Shown: positions 34,971 to 44,179, counted from the first letter of the stretch. The stretch: 64,000 nucleotides of DNA from Dactylosporangium fulvum (GCF_025137375.1 NZ_CP073720.1:4488501-4552500), one strand, 5' to 3'. Program-made: numbers and translations. The notes: generated from the letters alone by a model not told the origin.

Positions 34971-37229
34971 GTGTGGGCACACAGCAAGAACCGGTTTGGG
35001 ATCCGGCATCGCCTTGAGGACCATCTCCGCGGGACGGCGGAGTTGGCGCGTCGATTCGCCTTGCCGTTCGGGATGGGCGAGTTGGCGTGGTGGGCTGGGT
35101 TGGTCCACGACGGCGGCAAGTGCTGGCAGGATTGGCAGGACAAGCTGCTGTTGGTGGAGCCGACGAACGGCCGGGTGGGGCTGGACCACAAGTCTTTCGG
35201 GGTGCAGCTTGCTCGTCGTCATGGGTTGAAGCCGGTCGAGTTCGCGGTGGCAGGGCATCACGGTGGTTTGACCAACCGGGGCAAGGTCGACGATCTGTTC
35301 GGTGAGGACGACGCGTACGAGCAGTGGTTGCGTCGTGGGCCTTGGGCCGACGCGGAGCGGCGGCTGCGGGTCGCAATGCCCGAGATGTTCTCCCGGGTGC
35401 CGCCGCTGCCTGGTGAGTTCGGTGCGGACGGCGACAAGATGGTCCAGGAGTTCCTGCTGCGGTTTCTGTTTTCCTGTCTCGTGGACGCCGACGTGCTCGA
35501 CACCCAGGCGCACAGGGAGAACACGGCCCCGCGAGTGGGGCCGGATCTGGATGCTCCGGCCGTGCTTGAGCGGTTCCTGACCCGTCGAGCGGACTATCTG
35601 AGCAAGCGCCCGCCGGGGTCGATGGATGCTCGCCGGGAACGTGTCTTTGCCGTCGCCATGGCCGCCGCCGAGCGTGCGCCGGGCATCTTCCGCTTGACCG
35701 CACCCACCGGTACCGCGAAGACGATCGCAGCCGCGGGCTTCGCGCTCAAACATGCGGCGCTGCATGGTAAGCGCCGGGTGATCGTCGTGGTGCCGTTCAT
35801 CACGATCACGGAGCAGAACGCGGCGGTGTATCGGGCGCTGCTCGATCCCGACGATCCGGACGGTGTACCGGTCGTCCTGGAACACCACAGCCACGTCGAG
35901 ATGACCGAGCCCGGCACAGGTGATCAGCACCATTCGTGGCAGCGCCTGGCGGCGGAGAACTGGGACGCGCCGTTCGTCGTGACCACCACCGTGCAGCTGT
36001 TCGAGTCGCTGTTCGGCCGCACCCAGTCCCGGATGCGCAAGCTGCACCGCATCGCCAACTCCGTGCTCGTGCTGGACGAGGTGCAGGCGTTGCCGCACCG
36101 GCTGCTGCCGCAGATCGCTGACGCGCTGCGCATCCTGTCGGAGCGGTTCGGGGTGACGGTGGTGTTGTCGTCGGCGACCCAGCCTGCGGTGCATGCTCTG
36201 GGCCCGCTGAAGGACCTGCGTGCGTACGAGATGCTGCCGGAGCCTGCGGCGTTCTTCGCCGAGTGCCAGCGGGTGCGGTTCGAGTGGCGGCTGGATTCGA
36301 AGCCGGCGCTGGGGGAGATGGTGACGGAGGCGGCCGTGTATCCCCAGGCGCTTATGGTGGTCAACACTGTCCGTGATGCGCGGACGGCATTCGAGCAGGC
36401 CCGGCAGGACAGTCCAGACGGGGCGGGCGTGCTGCACCTGTCCACCGGCATGTGCCCGGCACATCGGCAGCGCGTGCTCGCCACCGTCCGGCGTCTGCTC
36501 CGGCACGGGGAACCGGTGCTGCTGGTGAGCACCTCGCTGGTGGAAGCGGGTGTTGACCTGGACTTCCCGGTGGCGTTCCGCGCCGTCGGGCCGCCCGAGT
36601 CGATGGCCCAGGTTGCCGGACGATGCAACCGGGAAGGCAACCTGGGGGACCGAGGGGGCCTGGTCGTGATCTTCGGCCCGGCCGACGGTGGGCTGCCGCC
36701 GTCGTACCCCACGCAGATCCATAAGGCGTTGGTGCATTTCGGCCCGGACAAGGCTGAGCCGGAAGACCAGGCTGCGCTGGCCGCCTACTTTCCGGAGCTC
36801 TATCGGACTCTCGGCATCGAGGATCGCGGCAGCCCAGCCAAGGTCATCGCCAGCAACCGCCGGAAGTGGGACTTCATCGCGGTTGCTGACGGGCCCCTGA
36901 AATCCCCCGGCGGGACGCAACGGGACCGCGAGCGCGCCTTCCGGATGATCACCGACGACACCGTGCCCGTGCTCGTGCCGTACGGCGACGCCGCCGCTCG
37001 CCGAACCGTCCAGCAGTGTCTGAACAGACTGCGTGGGCCGCAGCCGGACATGAGCACGTTGCGGCAGTTGCAGCCGTACATCACCACCCTGCGACGCCGC
37101 ACCACCCAGCGCGCGGACATCGCCGCTAACCTCGATCCGGTGATCGGAGACCTGCTGCTGTGGCGCGGCGACTACGACGACGGATACGGCATTGTGCTCG
37201 AACCCAGAGATGAGGACTACCTGCTGTGA
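34971..37229 (+). CDS. cas3: Type I-C CRISPR helicase-nuclease Cas3
   Basis: The GTG at 34971 follows GGAGGGG and begins MWAHSKNRFG, giving 752 residues. The HD nuclease domain (1-~220) has HLRGTAELA, WWAGLVHDGGKCWQDWQ and VAGHHGG. The SF2 helicase follows: motif I APTGTAKT, motif II VLDEVQALP, motif III SSATQP and motif VI QVAGRCNREG. Motif I is unusual, because the Gly before the Lys is Ala. Cas3 is recruited by Cascade to nick and unwind target DNA. The stop overlaps the cas5 start by 4 bp. The 236 bp between array 1 and this start presumably hold the operon promoter. Confidence 0.97.
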   Translation: MWAHSKNRFGIRHRLEDHLRGTAELARRFALPFGMGELAWWAGLVHDGGKCWQDWQDKLLLVEPTNGRVGLDHKSFGVQLARRHGLKPVEFAVAGHHGGLTNRGKVDDLFGEDDAYEQWLRRGPWADAERRLRVAMPEMFSRVPPLPGEFGADGDKMVQEFLLRFLFSCLVDADVLDTQAHRENTAPRVGPDLDAPAVLERFLTRRADYLSKRPPGSMDARRERVFAVAMAAAERAPGIFRLTAPTGTAKTIAAAGFALKHAALHGKRRVIVVVPFITITEQNAAVYRALLDPDDPDGVPVVLEHHSHVEMTEPGTGDQHHSWQRLAAENWDAPFVVTTTVQLFESLFGRTQSRMRKLHRIANSVLVLDEVQALPHRLLPQIADALRILSERFGVTVVLSSATQPAVHALGPLKDLRAYEMLPEPAAFFAECQRVRFEWRLDSKPALGEMVTEAAVYPQALMVVNTVRDARTAFEQARQDSPDGAGVLHLSTGMCPAHRQRVLATVRRLLRHGEPVLLVSTSLVEAGVDLDFPVAFRAVGPPESMAQVAGRCNREGNLGDRGGLVVIFGPADGGLPPSYPTQIHKALVHFGPDKAEPEDQAALAAYFPELYRTLGIEDRGSPAKVIASNRRKWDFIAVADGPLKSPGGTQRDRERAFRMITDDTVPVLVPYGDAAARRTVQQCLNRLRGPQPDMSTLRQLQPYITTLRRRTTQRADIAANLDPVIGDLLLWRGDYDDGYGIVLEPRDEDYLL

Positions 37230-37894
37230 TCAGTTCCGTGCGTGAGCGAAGGCACCCACCGGTGGTGGTGCAGGTCAGGGCCGAAGGTGCCCTGTTCACC
37301 AGGCCGGAGCTGCGGGTTGAACGGGTCAGCTATCCGGTGATGACCCCGACGGCCGCGACCGGTGTGCTGGATGCCATCTTCTGGAAGCCGGAGTTCCGGT
37401 GGGTGCCCGTGAAGATCGAGGTGCTTCGGCCGATCAGGCAGTTCACCCTGCGCCGTAACGAAACCCACGATCTGCCCAGCCTCGTAGACGCGGTCGGCAA
37501 AGGCCGGCGGATCGACACGGTGGCCAACCGTGATCAGCGCAGCGCGCTGTGTCTGCGGGATGTGGAGTACCGCATCCACGCGCAGGTGGAACTGTTCGAG
37601 CATGCTGACAAGACGGAGGCGGCCTACCGGGAGCAGTTCCGGCGGCGGGTCAACCGGGGTGCGTGTTTCCAGCAGCCGTTCATGGGGGCCAAAGAGTTCC
37701 CGGCTGCGTTCTTCCCGCCGGACGAGCGTGCCCCGATCGATATCACCGACGAGCTGGGCATCATGCTTCACCGCGTCCATTACGGCCCGCCGGCCCGGTT
37801 CGACTGGTTCACTGCACGCCTTGAACGTGGGGTGTTGAACATTCCGGTGCAGGGCATCCCGGGCAGCGTGCCGCAGTCGTCCGGGGTGGTCTGA
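37226..37894 (+). CDS. cas5c: Type I-C Cas5 (Cas5d) crRNA-processing nuclease
   Basis: The 222-residue protein carries the Cas5d RAMP signature VRAEGALFTRPELRVERVSYPVMTPTAATGVLDAIFWKPEF, here quoted whole only in idea: key parts are EGALFTRPE, SYPVMTPTAATG and IFWKPEF. In type I-C systems, which lack Cas6, Cas5d cuts the precursor crRNA at the repeat hairpin and stays on the 5' handle. The G-rich C-terminal region is normal. It overlaps cas3 and cas8c by 4 bp and 1 bp, so the operon is tightly coupled. Confidence 0.97.
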   Translation: MISSVRERRHPPVVVQVRAEGALFTRPELRVERVSYPVMTPTAATGVLDAIFWKPEFRWVPVKIEVLRPIRQFTLRRNETHDLPSLVDAVGKGRRIDTVANRDQRSALCLRDVEYRIHAQVELFEHADKTEAAYREQFRRRVNRGACFQQPFMGAKEFPAAFFPPDERAPIDITDELGIMLHRVHYGPPARFDWFTARLERGVLNIPVQGIPGSVPQSSGVV

Positions 37895-39804
37895 TGCTGC
37901 TGCGCCGATTGGTCGGCTACCGCCGCCCGGCCGACGATGACGACGACGGTGAGCAGCGCCGTCCGTACAGCCGGACCCGTGTCGTCGGATGGGAGCTGAA
38001 CCTCGACGGGGACGGCCACGTCACTGGGCTGGTGCCGCTCGCGGACGCCTCCCAGCGGTCGACGAAGTTCGGCCAGCCGATCCTCGTGCCGAACGCAGGA
38101 CGCACCTCGGGCATCGCCCCGACCCTCGGCGCCGATGACGCGCAGTACGTTGTCGGCTGGGTCGACGACAAGGCGAAACCGCAACGGGTCGCCGACGCGC
38201 ACCAGGCGTTCGCTGAACTGTCCCGCAGGTGGGCACGTGAGCATCCCGACGACCCAGCCGCGCAGGCACTGTGCGCGTTCTACGACCGCGCGCAGATGCC
38301 GCCGCCACCGAACGGCTTCAAATGGACGTCTCGGGATTTGATGGTCGTCGTTGTCAACGGCCGACGCGTTACCGGCTGCGACTCGTTGTGGGCCGTGTGG
38401 GCGGCGGTGGTCCAGGAGCGCAAGAGTGGCGGTGGGGCCGAGGGTGGCGGGCGCCGGGGGCTGTGCCTGGTCTGCGGCGAGCCGGACCGGCCGTTGCTGG
38501 ACCGGATGCCGCAGGCGTTGCCGAAGGCGTTGATCCCGGGCGCCGAGCAGGAGATCGCCGTGCTGTCGGCGAACAAGCGCATCCACACGTACGACTTCAA
38601 CGAGGGCCTGACCGGATCGCCGATCTGCGTGGACTGCGGCCAGGCGGCAGTCGCCAACCTGCACACCGTCTTGTCCGAGCCGCTCAACAACTTCGTCTAC
38701 CCGCGCCAGCGCACCCGCCTGGCCTGGTGGGTCAGCGACGGGGCCAGCAGCGCCACCATCGCGATGCTCGACGAGACCCCCGAACGGATCGGTGAGTACC
38801 TCCACGCACTGGTCACCGGACGCCAGCGCCGCCGAGCCGACCGGCACACGTTCTGCTCGGTGACGTTGTCGGGCAACGTGGCGCGACTCGTCGTGCACCG
38901 CTGGCTTGAGATGCCGTTGGCCGATGCCGAGGACAACGTCCAAACCTGGTTCGACGACCACCGGATCTTGCCGCGGGGGCGGGACCGGCCGGTCGGCTAC
39001 CCGATCTGGCTGCTGGTTGTGTGTGCCGGACAGTGGCAACCCGACCGGTCCGAACGCGGCGGCCGGTACATCCCGCTCGCAGACAAGGCCGCCGACCGCC
39101 CGGATGACCTGGCTCAGCTGCTGCTGCAGAGCGGGCTGCACGGCGACACGGTGCCGCCGCACGTGCTGGCGCACATGGTCCGCCGCATCCGCACTGACCT
39201 GCACCTCGACGGCCCGCGCGTCGCGCTGCTGCGGGTCGCGCTCCACCGCCACCCGCAACGCACAGCAGAAGGGCCCACAGCCGTGCTCGACGAGAAACAG
39301 GACAACCCCGCCTACCTGTACGGGCGGCTCTTCGCGGTGCTCGAGTCGCTGCAGTACAGCGCCTACCCCAAAGACGCGCAGCCCAACACCACCTTCTTCC
39401 ACCGCTACTTCGCCGGTGCGGTGGCCAACCCCCGCGTCGCGCTGGTCCAGGGCAGTCAGCTCTACCCCGCCTGGATCAAGAAACTGGACAGCGCCGCCAA
39501 CACCCCCGGCACCGACCCGGCCGGCCGGCAGGAGGCGGAGCGAGCCCGCCGGGCCGCCACGCGGTACCGGGCCCGGATCCGTGAACTGCAAGACCGGCTC
39601 GACGCGCCGGTCACGCCACTGGCCGACGCACAGAGCCAGTCGTGGTTCATCCTCGGCTACTTCCACCAGCAGGCTCACGACATCCGCATGGCCAAGGCCG
39701 GCAAGGCCCCCGAAGTGCCGATCGACCAACTACCCGACACCGACACCGACGAACATGCCGATGAGCACGCCGAAGACACCAACGAAGGGAACGACGAGCA
39801 GTGA
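37894..39804 (+). CDS. cas8c: Type I-C Cascade large subunit Cas8c (Csd1)
   Basis: The 636-residue protein has the usual Csd1 length and landmarks: MLLRRLVGYRR, GWELNLDGDGHVTG, a central CLVCGEPD with a later CVDCGQ pair that probably binds zinc, and DNFVYP-like (NNFVYPRQRTRLAWW). The C-terminal helical part (NPAYLYGRLFAVLESLQY, WFILGYFHQQ) corresponds to the segment translated separately as Cas11 in I-C systems. Cas8c recognises the PAM and recruits Cas3. The acidic tail ends in an overlap with cas7. Confidence 0.96.
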   Translation: MLLRRLVGYRRPADDDDDGEQRRPYSRTRVVGWELNLDGDGHVTGLVPLADASQRSTKFGQPILVPNAGRTSGIAPTLGADDAQYVVGWVDDKAKPQRVADAHQAFAELSRRWAREHPDDPAAQALCAFYDRAQMPPPPNGFKWTSRDLMVVVVNGRRVTGCDSLWAVWAAVVQERKSGGGAEGGGRRGLCLVCGEPDRPLLDRMPQALPKALIPGAEQEIAVLSANKRIHTYDFNEGLTGSPICVDCGQAAVANLHTVLSEPLNNFVYPRQRTRLAWWVSDGASSATIAMLDETPERIGEYLHALVTGRQRRRADRHTFCSVTLSGNVARLVVHRWLEMPLADAEDNVQTWFDDHRILPRGRDRPVGYPIWLLVVCAGQWQPDRSERGGRYIPLADKAADRPDDLAQLLLQSGLHGDTVPPHVLAHMVRRIRTDLHLDGPRVALLRVALHRHPQRTAEGPTAVLDEKQDNPAYLYGRLFAVLESLQYSAYPKDAQPNTTFFHRYFAGAVANPRVALVQGSQLYPAWIKKLDSAANTPGTDPAGRQEAERARRAATRYRARIRELQDRLDAPVTPLADAQSQSWFILGYFHQQAHDIRMAKAGKAPEVPIDQLPDTDTDEHADEHAEDTNEGNDEQ

Positions 39805-40697
39805 AGCCCGAGACCATCGACCCCCGGGTCCGCCACGACGCGGTCATGTTCTTCGACGTCATCGACGGCAACCCCAACGGCGACCCGGATGGCGGCAACC
39901 GGCCCCGGGTCGACGAGGCCACCGGCCACGGACTGGTCACCGACGTCGCCATCAAACGCAAGATCCGTGACACGATCGGGCTCACCGCCGAACACCTCGG
40001 CTACCCCGCCGACCGCTACCAGGTGTTCGTCGAGGCCGGCCACGCGCTCAACACCCGCACCGCCGAGTCCTACACCGCCACCGGCATCGAACTGAAAGCC
40101 CGCAAGATCACCACGGAGCAGGCAGAGGCTGCCCGGCAGTGGATGAGCAACCGCTACGTCGACGTCCGCCTGTTCGGTGCGGTGCTGTCCACCGGCGACA
40201 CCAAAGCCCTGGGCCAGATCCGCGGCCCGCTGCAGTTCGGTATGGCCCGCTCGATCGACCCCGTCCTGCCGGTGTCACACGCCATCACCCGGGTCACCCA
40301 GACCAAACAGGACGACATCGACCAAGGGCAGCGCACAGAGATGGGCAGCAAATGGACCGTGCCCTACGGCCTCTACCGTGTCCAGTTCCACTACTCCGCA
40401 GCACTTGCCACCAAGACCGCAGTCACCAGCGAAGATCTCACCGCGCTCTACCGGACCCTGCAGGTCATGTTCGACCACGACCGCACCGCGACCCGCGGCA
40501 TCATGACTCTGCGCGGACTCTACGTGTTCAGCCACGCCGACGCGTTCGGCAACGCCGCCGCCCAAACCCTGCTCGAGCGGGTACAGGTAGAACCGGTGAC
40601 CGGCGTCGACACCCCACGCGCATTCACCGACTACAAAATCACCGAAGATGTCAGCGAACTGCCCGCCGGCGTCACCTTCGAAGCTCTGCCCAGCTGA
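39801..40697 (+). CDS. cas7c: Type I-C Cascade backbone Cas7 (Csd2)
   Basis: The 298-residue protein is a Cas7/Csd2 RAMP: DAVMFFDVIDGNPNGDPDGGNRPR, in pieces FFDVIDGNPNGDPD, is diagnostic. VDVRLFGAVLSTGDTKALGQIRGPLQFG and HAITRVTQT follow. Several copies polymerise along the spacer part of the crRNA. The ATG or GTG at 39801 overlaps the cas8c stop. It is followed 12 bp later by cas4. Confidence 0.97.
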   Translation: MKPETIDPRVRHDAVMFFDVIDGNPNGDPDGGNRPRVDEATGHGLVTDVAIKRKIRDTIGLTAEHLGYPADRYQVFVEAGHALNTRTAESYTATGIELKARKITTEQAEAARQWMSNRYVDVRLFGAVLSTGDTKALGQIRGPLQFGMARSIDPVLPVSHAITRVTQTKQDDIDQGQRTEMGSKWTVPYGLYRVQFHYSAALATKTAVTSEDLTALYRTLQVMFDHDRTATRGIMTLRGLYVFSHADAFGNAAAQTLLERVQVEPVTGVDTPRAFTDYKITEDVSELPAGVTFEALPS

Positions 40698-40709
40698 GGT
40701 GACACGACC

Positions 40710-41351
40710 ATGACCTGGTGGCCTGACGGGGATGACAACGCCGGCCGCATCCCACTCTCGGCGCTGGAACACCACGCGTACTGTCCCCGCCAGGCCGCCC
40801 TCATCCACGTCGAAGGCATCTTCACCGACGACGCCAACACCGTTCGCGGCCACCTCGCCCACGAACGCGTCGACCGGCCCGGCGTGCGGGCAACCGCGGC
40901 ACCCGGATACCGGCAGCACTACGCCGTACCCGTGTGGAGCGCCACGCTCGGGCTGTACGGCCGCTGCGACGTCGTCGAGATCGGCCACGGCACCGCCATA
41001 CCCGTCGAACACAAGATCGGCCGATACCAGCCAGGCGGACCCGCCGACATCCAGGTCGCCGCACAGGCCCTCTGCCTGCGCGAAATGCTCGACCTCGACG
41101 TCCCCCACGGCGAAATCTTCACCCACGCCGACCGCCGCCGGCACCGAGTCGACCTCACCGACGAACTGCTCGCCGCCGTAACCCACACCGTCACGGCACT
41201 GCGAACCGTCCTGACCGCACCGCAACTACCCGAACCTGCCGCCGACCGACGATGCCGTCGCTGCTCCCTGCTCGACGACTGCCTACCCCACGCACTGACC
41301 GACCCGGCCGACCGCTACGCCCCTCGACCCCTCGGCGACTGGTATGCCTGA
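40710..41351 (+). CDS. cas4: CRISPR adaptation nuclease Cas4
   Basis: The 213-residue protein has a RecB-like fold with the four iron-sulfur cysteines: HHAYCPRQAALIH at the N-terminus and CRRCSLLDDC near the C-terminus. The nuclease residues are in CDVVEIGHGTAIPVEHKIG (Asp, Glu and Lys of the D-ExK set) and VAAQALCLREML (the Q of motif III). Cas4 trims prespacers and selects those with the right PAM and orientation. It overlaps cas1 by 8 bp. Confidence 0.96.
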   Translation: MTWWPDGDDNAGRIPLSALEHHAYCPRQAALIHVEGIFTDDANTVRGHLAHERVDRPGVRATAAPGYRQHYAVPVWSATLGLYGRCDVVEIGHGTAIPVEHKIGRYQPGGPADIQVAAQALCLREMLDLDVPHGEIFTHADRRRHRVDLTDELLAAVTHTVTALRTVLTAPQLPEPAADRRCRRCSLLDDCLPHALTDPADRYAPRPLGDWYA

Positions 41352-42375
41352 ACTGATCAAGAACACGCTCTACGTCATGACCCCTGGCAGCAGCATCCAC
41401 CTCGACACCGACGCCGTGCGGGTCTACCACCCCGACAACGGCGCCAAACGACTGCCGCTCGTGCGCATCGACCACGTCGTGGCATTCGGCGGCGTCACCG
41501 TGACCGACGACTTCCTGCACCGCTGCGCCGCCGACCAACGCTCGGTGACCTGGCTGTCCGGCAACGGCAGGTTCCGAGCACGCGTGATCGGACCACAAAG
41601 CGGCAACCCACTGCTGCGCGTCGCACAGCACGACGCACTGCGCGACAACCGGCGCCGGCTCGACATCGCACGAACCTTCGTCGCCGGCAAACTCCACAAC
41701 ACCCGCCAAGTCCTGCTCCGAGCCGCAGCCGACGCCAAAGGCACCCGCCAGCAGACGTTACGCACCGTGGCACACGCCATCACACAAGACCTCACAGGCC
41801 TGCCAACCACCGACAACATCAACGTCGTGCTGGGCATCGAAGGCCAAGCTGCCAAACGATACGTCAGCACATGGCGACACCTCCTCGCCGAACACGCACA
41901 GGTGACCGCACCAACGCACCGGATCAGCCGGCCACCCACCGACCCCGTGAATGCAGCGCTCTCCTTCGGCTACGGCATGCTGCGCATCGCCGTGCACGGC
42001 GCACTCGAACACGTCGGGCTGGACCCCTACATCGGCTACCTGCACGGCATCCGACCAGGCAAGCCAGCACTCGCGCTGGACCTGATGGAAGAGATGCGCC
42101 AACTGCTGGTCGACCGGATGGTGTTCACCGCGTTCAACCGCCGCCAACTCCTCCCGCAACACTTCGCGCACCACCCAGGCGGAGCCTGCGAACTCAACGA
42201 CGACGGCCGGCGCACCTACCTCACCCTGTGGAGCGAGGCACGGTCACGCCCATGGCCACACCGCCAACTCGGCCGCGACCTCCCCGCCGCCGTCCTGCCC
42301 CTCATCCAGGCCCGGCTCCTCGCCCGGCACCTCCGCGGCGACACACCGCACTACAGCCCATGGAACCCCGCCTGA
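41344..42375 (+). CDS. cas1: CRISPR integrase Cas1, type I-C
   Basis: The 343-residue protein is a subtype I-C Cas1: NTLYVMTPGSSIHLD, GGVTVTDDFLHRCA, GIEGQAAKRYVSTW with the metal-binding Glu, GALEHVGLDPYIGYLH with the His, and PALALDLMEEMRQLLVDRM with the Asp. The active site is complete. It joins with Cas2 to insert spacers at the leader end. The start is inside cas4 and the stop overlaps cas2 by one base. Confidence 0.97.
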   Translation: MPELIKNTLYVMTPGSSIHLDTDAVRVYHPDNGAKRLPLVRIDHVVAFGGVTVTDDFLHRCAADQRSVTWLSGNGRFRARVIGPQSGNPLLRVAQHDALRDNRRRLDIARTFVAGKLHNTRQVLLRAAADAKGTRQQTLRTVAHAITQDLTGLPTTDNINVVLGIEGQAAKRYVSTWRHLLAEHAQVTAPTHRISRPPTDPVNAALSFGYGMLRIAVHGALEHVGLDPYIGYLHGIRPGKPALALDLMEEMRQLLVDRMVFTAFNRRQLLPQHFAHHPGGACELNDDGRRTYLTLWSEARSRPWPHRQLGRDLPAAVLPLIQARLLARHLRGDTPHYSPWNPA

Positions 42376-42665
42376 TGGAATACCTCCTCACCTACGACGT
42401 CGACACCACCACCCCCGAAGGTCAACGCCGGCTGCGCCGCGTCGCCAAGATCTGCGAAGGCTACGGCATCAGGGTCCAGAAGTCCGTCTTCGAAGTCACC
42501 TGCACCACCGCCCAACTGCCGTCACTACGCCAACAGCTCACCGACGTCATCGACCACACACTCGACAACATCCGGCTGTACCGCCTCACCACGGGCACCC
42601 TGCAAACCGTCGAACGGCTCGGCGTCGCACAACTCGCACCCCACCACGGCGACCACATACTTTGA
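42375..42665 (+). CDS. cas2: CRISPR adaptation protein Cas2
   Basis: The 96-residue protein begins MEYLLTYDVDTTTPEGQRRL, with the conserved Asp after strand 1, and contains YGIRVQKSVFEV and DNIRLYRL, the typical I-C Cas2 pattern. Its ATG at 42375 overlaps the cas1 stop. It forms the central dimer of the Cas1-Cas2 integrase. The leader of array 2 begins at its stop codon, with no intervening gene. Confidence 0.97.
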   Translation: MEYLLTYDVDTTTPEGQRRLRRVAKICEGYGIRVQKSVFEVTCTTAQLPSLRQQLTDVIDHTLDNIRLYRLTTGTLQTVERLGVAQLAPHHGDHIL

Positions 42666-42666
42666 G

Positions 42667-42802
42667 AAAATGATCTAGGAACCTCAAGCGCGACGGCTTC
42701 AAGCATGAGGTTCCCAGGAACAAAAGAGTGCGAATCGGACGGTTTCATTATGTGGCCAGAGCGCGGCGACGTGTTCGTCGCCATTGCCGCAGCTCAAGAA
42801 GC
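42667..42802 (+). promoter_or_regulatory. CRISPR leader of type I-C array 2
   Basis: This leader starts right after cas2 and duplicates the array 1 leader: TTTGAGAAAATGATCTAGG, the inverted repeat GGAACCTCA...TGAGGTTCC at 42678-42714, and the same sequence up to CAAGAAG. Compared with array 1 there are three substitutions, and array 1 has about 31 extra bases between AAAATG and CTAGG. The position suggests array 2 may be transcribed both from here and by read-through from the cas operon. Confidence 0.75.
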
Positions 42803-43359
42803 CCAGCGCTGGCGGTTCGCCGTCGGCGAGGATCTCAACAGCAGACGCACTCCCCAGCCCTGGACCGCCCAAGCCCAGCGCTGGCGGTTCGCCGTCGGCG
42901 AGGATCTCAACATCGACCTGATCAGCGCGAGCACCACACCGCTGCGGCCAGCGCTGGCGGTTCGCCGTCGGCGAGGATCTCAACTGGCGCTGGTGTGGGA
43001 CTACCGGCCCGGCGAGCATGTCCAGCGCTGGCGGTTCGCCGTCGGCGAGGATCTCAACAGCGAGAACATGGCGTCGATCGCGTTGAGCAGCGTCGTCCCA
43101 GCGCTGGCGGTTCGCCGTCGGCGAGGATCTCAACCCTGGCCGTGGTGATGTGGGGGCCGAACGCGACCTTGCGCCAGCGCTGGCGGTTCGCCGTCGGCGA
43201 GGATCTCAACCTCCAGGACGTGGTGTGTTGGTGGTTGCCGGAAACGGCCAGCGCTGGCGGTTCGCCGTCGGCGAGGATCTCAACAACGCCCTGCGTCTCG
43301 GCATCTCGATCAACGTCAACGGCCAGCGCTGGCGGTTCGCCGTCGGCGAGGATCTCAAC
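42803..43359 (+). CRISPR. Type I-C CRISPR array 2, 8 repeats and 7 spacers
   Basis: Eight copies of the same 37-base repeat as array 1 start at 42803, 42875, 42948, 43022, 43098, 43174, 43248 and 43323. Spacers are 35-39 bases, all different from each other and from those of array 1. All repeats look identical, including the last, so no degenerate trailer is visible. The last repeat is followed immediately by the coding sequence of a methyltransferase on the minus strand, which reads into the array. Confidence 0.98.
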
Positions 43360-44018
43360 GCGGAGGCGGGCGTGACGCTCGACCATCCGGCGCCGCCCCG
43401 CAGATGCCGCTCGAAGCGCAGTCCGGCACCGGCGAGGGCGGCGTGCAGCTCGGCGCGGCTGAGGCGGCGCACGGGGGCGCGCTGCTCCCACCGGGCACCG
43501 TCGAGGCGGTAGGTCGTGCGGCCGTGCAGCACGGTGCCGTCGAAGGACTCCACCTCGAAGCCGACCTCGACCGGCCCGGTCCGGCCCGTGAACGACACGG
43601 CCCTGTCGAACCACGACGGCGGCAGCCACTGCATGACGACCTGACCGTCCGGGGTGACGTGTCGGCGGCACGCGTCGAGCAGCTCCGCCCGCACCACGGG
43701 ATCCGCCGCGTTGACCCGGGTGCTCGCCACGAGCACGACCGGGAAACGTTCGCCGAGCTCCAGTGCCGCGAGACCGGCCCGGACGGTCTGGACGGCCCGC
43801 GCGTCGCGGACCAGGGCCAGCATGGCGGCCGAGTCGTCGGCGACCGTCACCGGATGGCCCAGCGCGACCAGGGAATCGGCGAACCGACCGCCACACCCGC
43901 TGAGATCCAGGACCGCGGCGCCCGGCGCGACGTTCGCGTGCACGAAGGCGGGCTCGCCGCTGGCGGGCAGCACCGCATACAGACCGACGGGGCGACCATC
44001 AGCGGTGACCTCGGACAT
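43206..44018 (-). CDS. Class I SAM-dependent methyltransferase reading into CRISPR array 2
   Basis: The start is ATG 44018 (MSEVTADGRPVGLYAVLP). The SAM-binding motif is VLDLSGCGGRFADSLVALGH, followed by VTVADDSAAML and VVMQWLPPSWFD. Genuine coding covers about 219 residues to GGAGWSSVTPAS at 43360. There the frame enters the last repeat of array 2 and codes repeat-derived residues to a stop at 43206. Only a few native C-terminal residues seem to be lost, so the enzyme might still fold, with a foreign tail. Substrate unknown. Confidence 0.7.
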   Translation of the reverse strand: MSEVTADGRPVGLYAVLPASGEPAFVHANVAPGAAVLDLSGCGGRFADSLVALGHPVTVADDSAAMLALVRDARAVQTVRAGLAALELGERFPVVLVASTRVNAADPVVRAELLDACRRHVTPDGQVVMQWLPPSWFDRAVSFTGRTGPVEVGFEVESFDGTVLHGRTTYRLDGARWEQRAPVRRLSRAELHAALAGAGLRFERHLRGGAGWSSVTPASALRSSPTANRQRWPLTLIEMPRRRALLRSSPTANRQRWPFPATTNTPRPGG

Positions 44019-44179
44019 CGCACCACCATGCCACGCGCATGGCACCATTGCTGGCGACAGGACTCCGTTCGGCCTGTGAGCCATACCGCGGCTACCGCGG
44101 CAGCGCCGTGGTCATCCTGCACCAGATCCGCGACGGGGGTGCCGCGGCGGAGAACGGCCCGGGCTGCTTGGTCGGTGTG

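Noticed and set aside
34695..36920. 741-residue frame antisense to cas3
   Set aside because: It is the shadow of cas3 in high-GC DNA; the sequence is Arg/Pro/His-rich with no family motifs, while cas3 has all its motifs on the plus strand.
37780..39729. 649-residue frame antisense to cas8c
   Set aside because: Same reason: a GC-driven shadow over a clear cas8c gene.
42705..42802. Leader frame MRFPGTKECES... preserved in both CRISPR leaders
   Set aside because: Two of the three differences are synonymous in this frame, but there is no ribosome site, the frame runs into the repeats, and three changes are too few to argue for coding.
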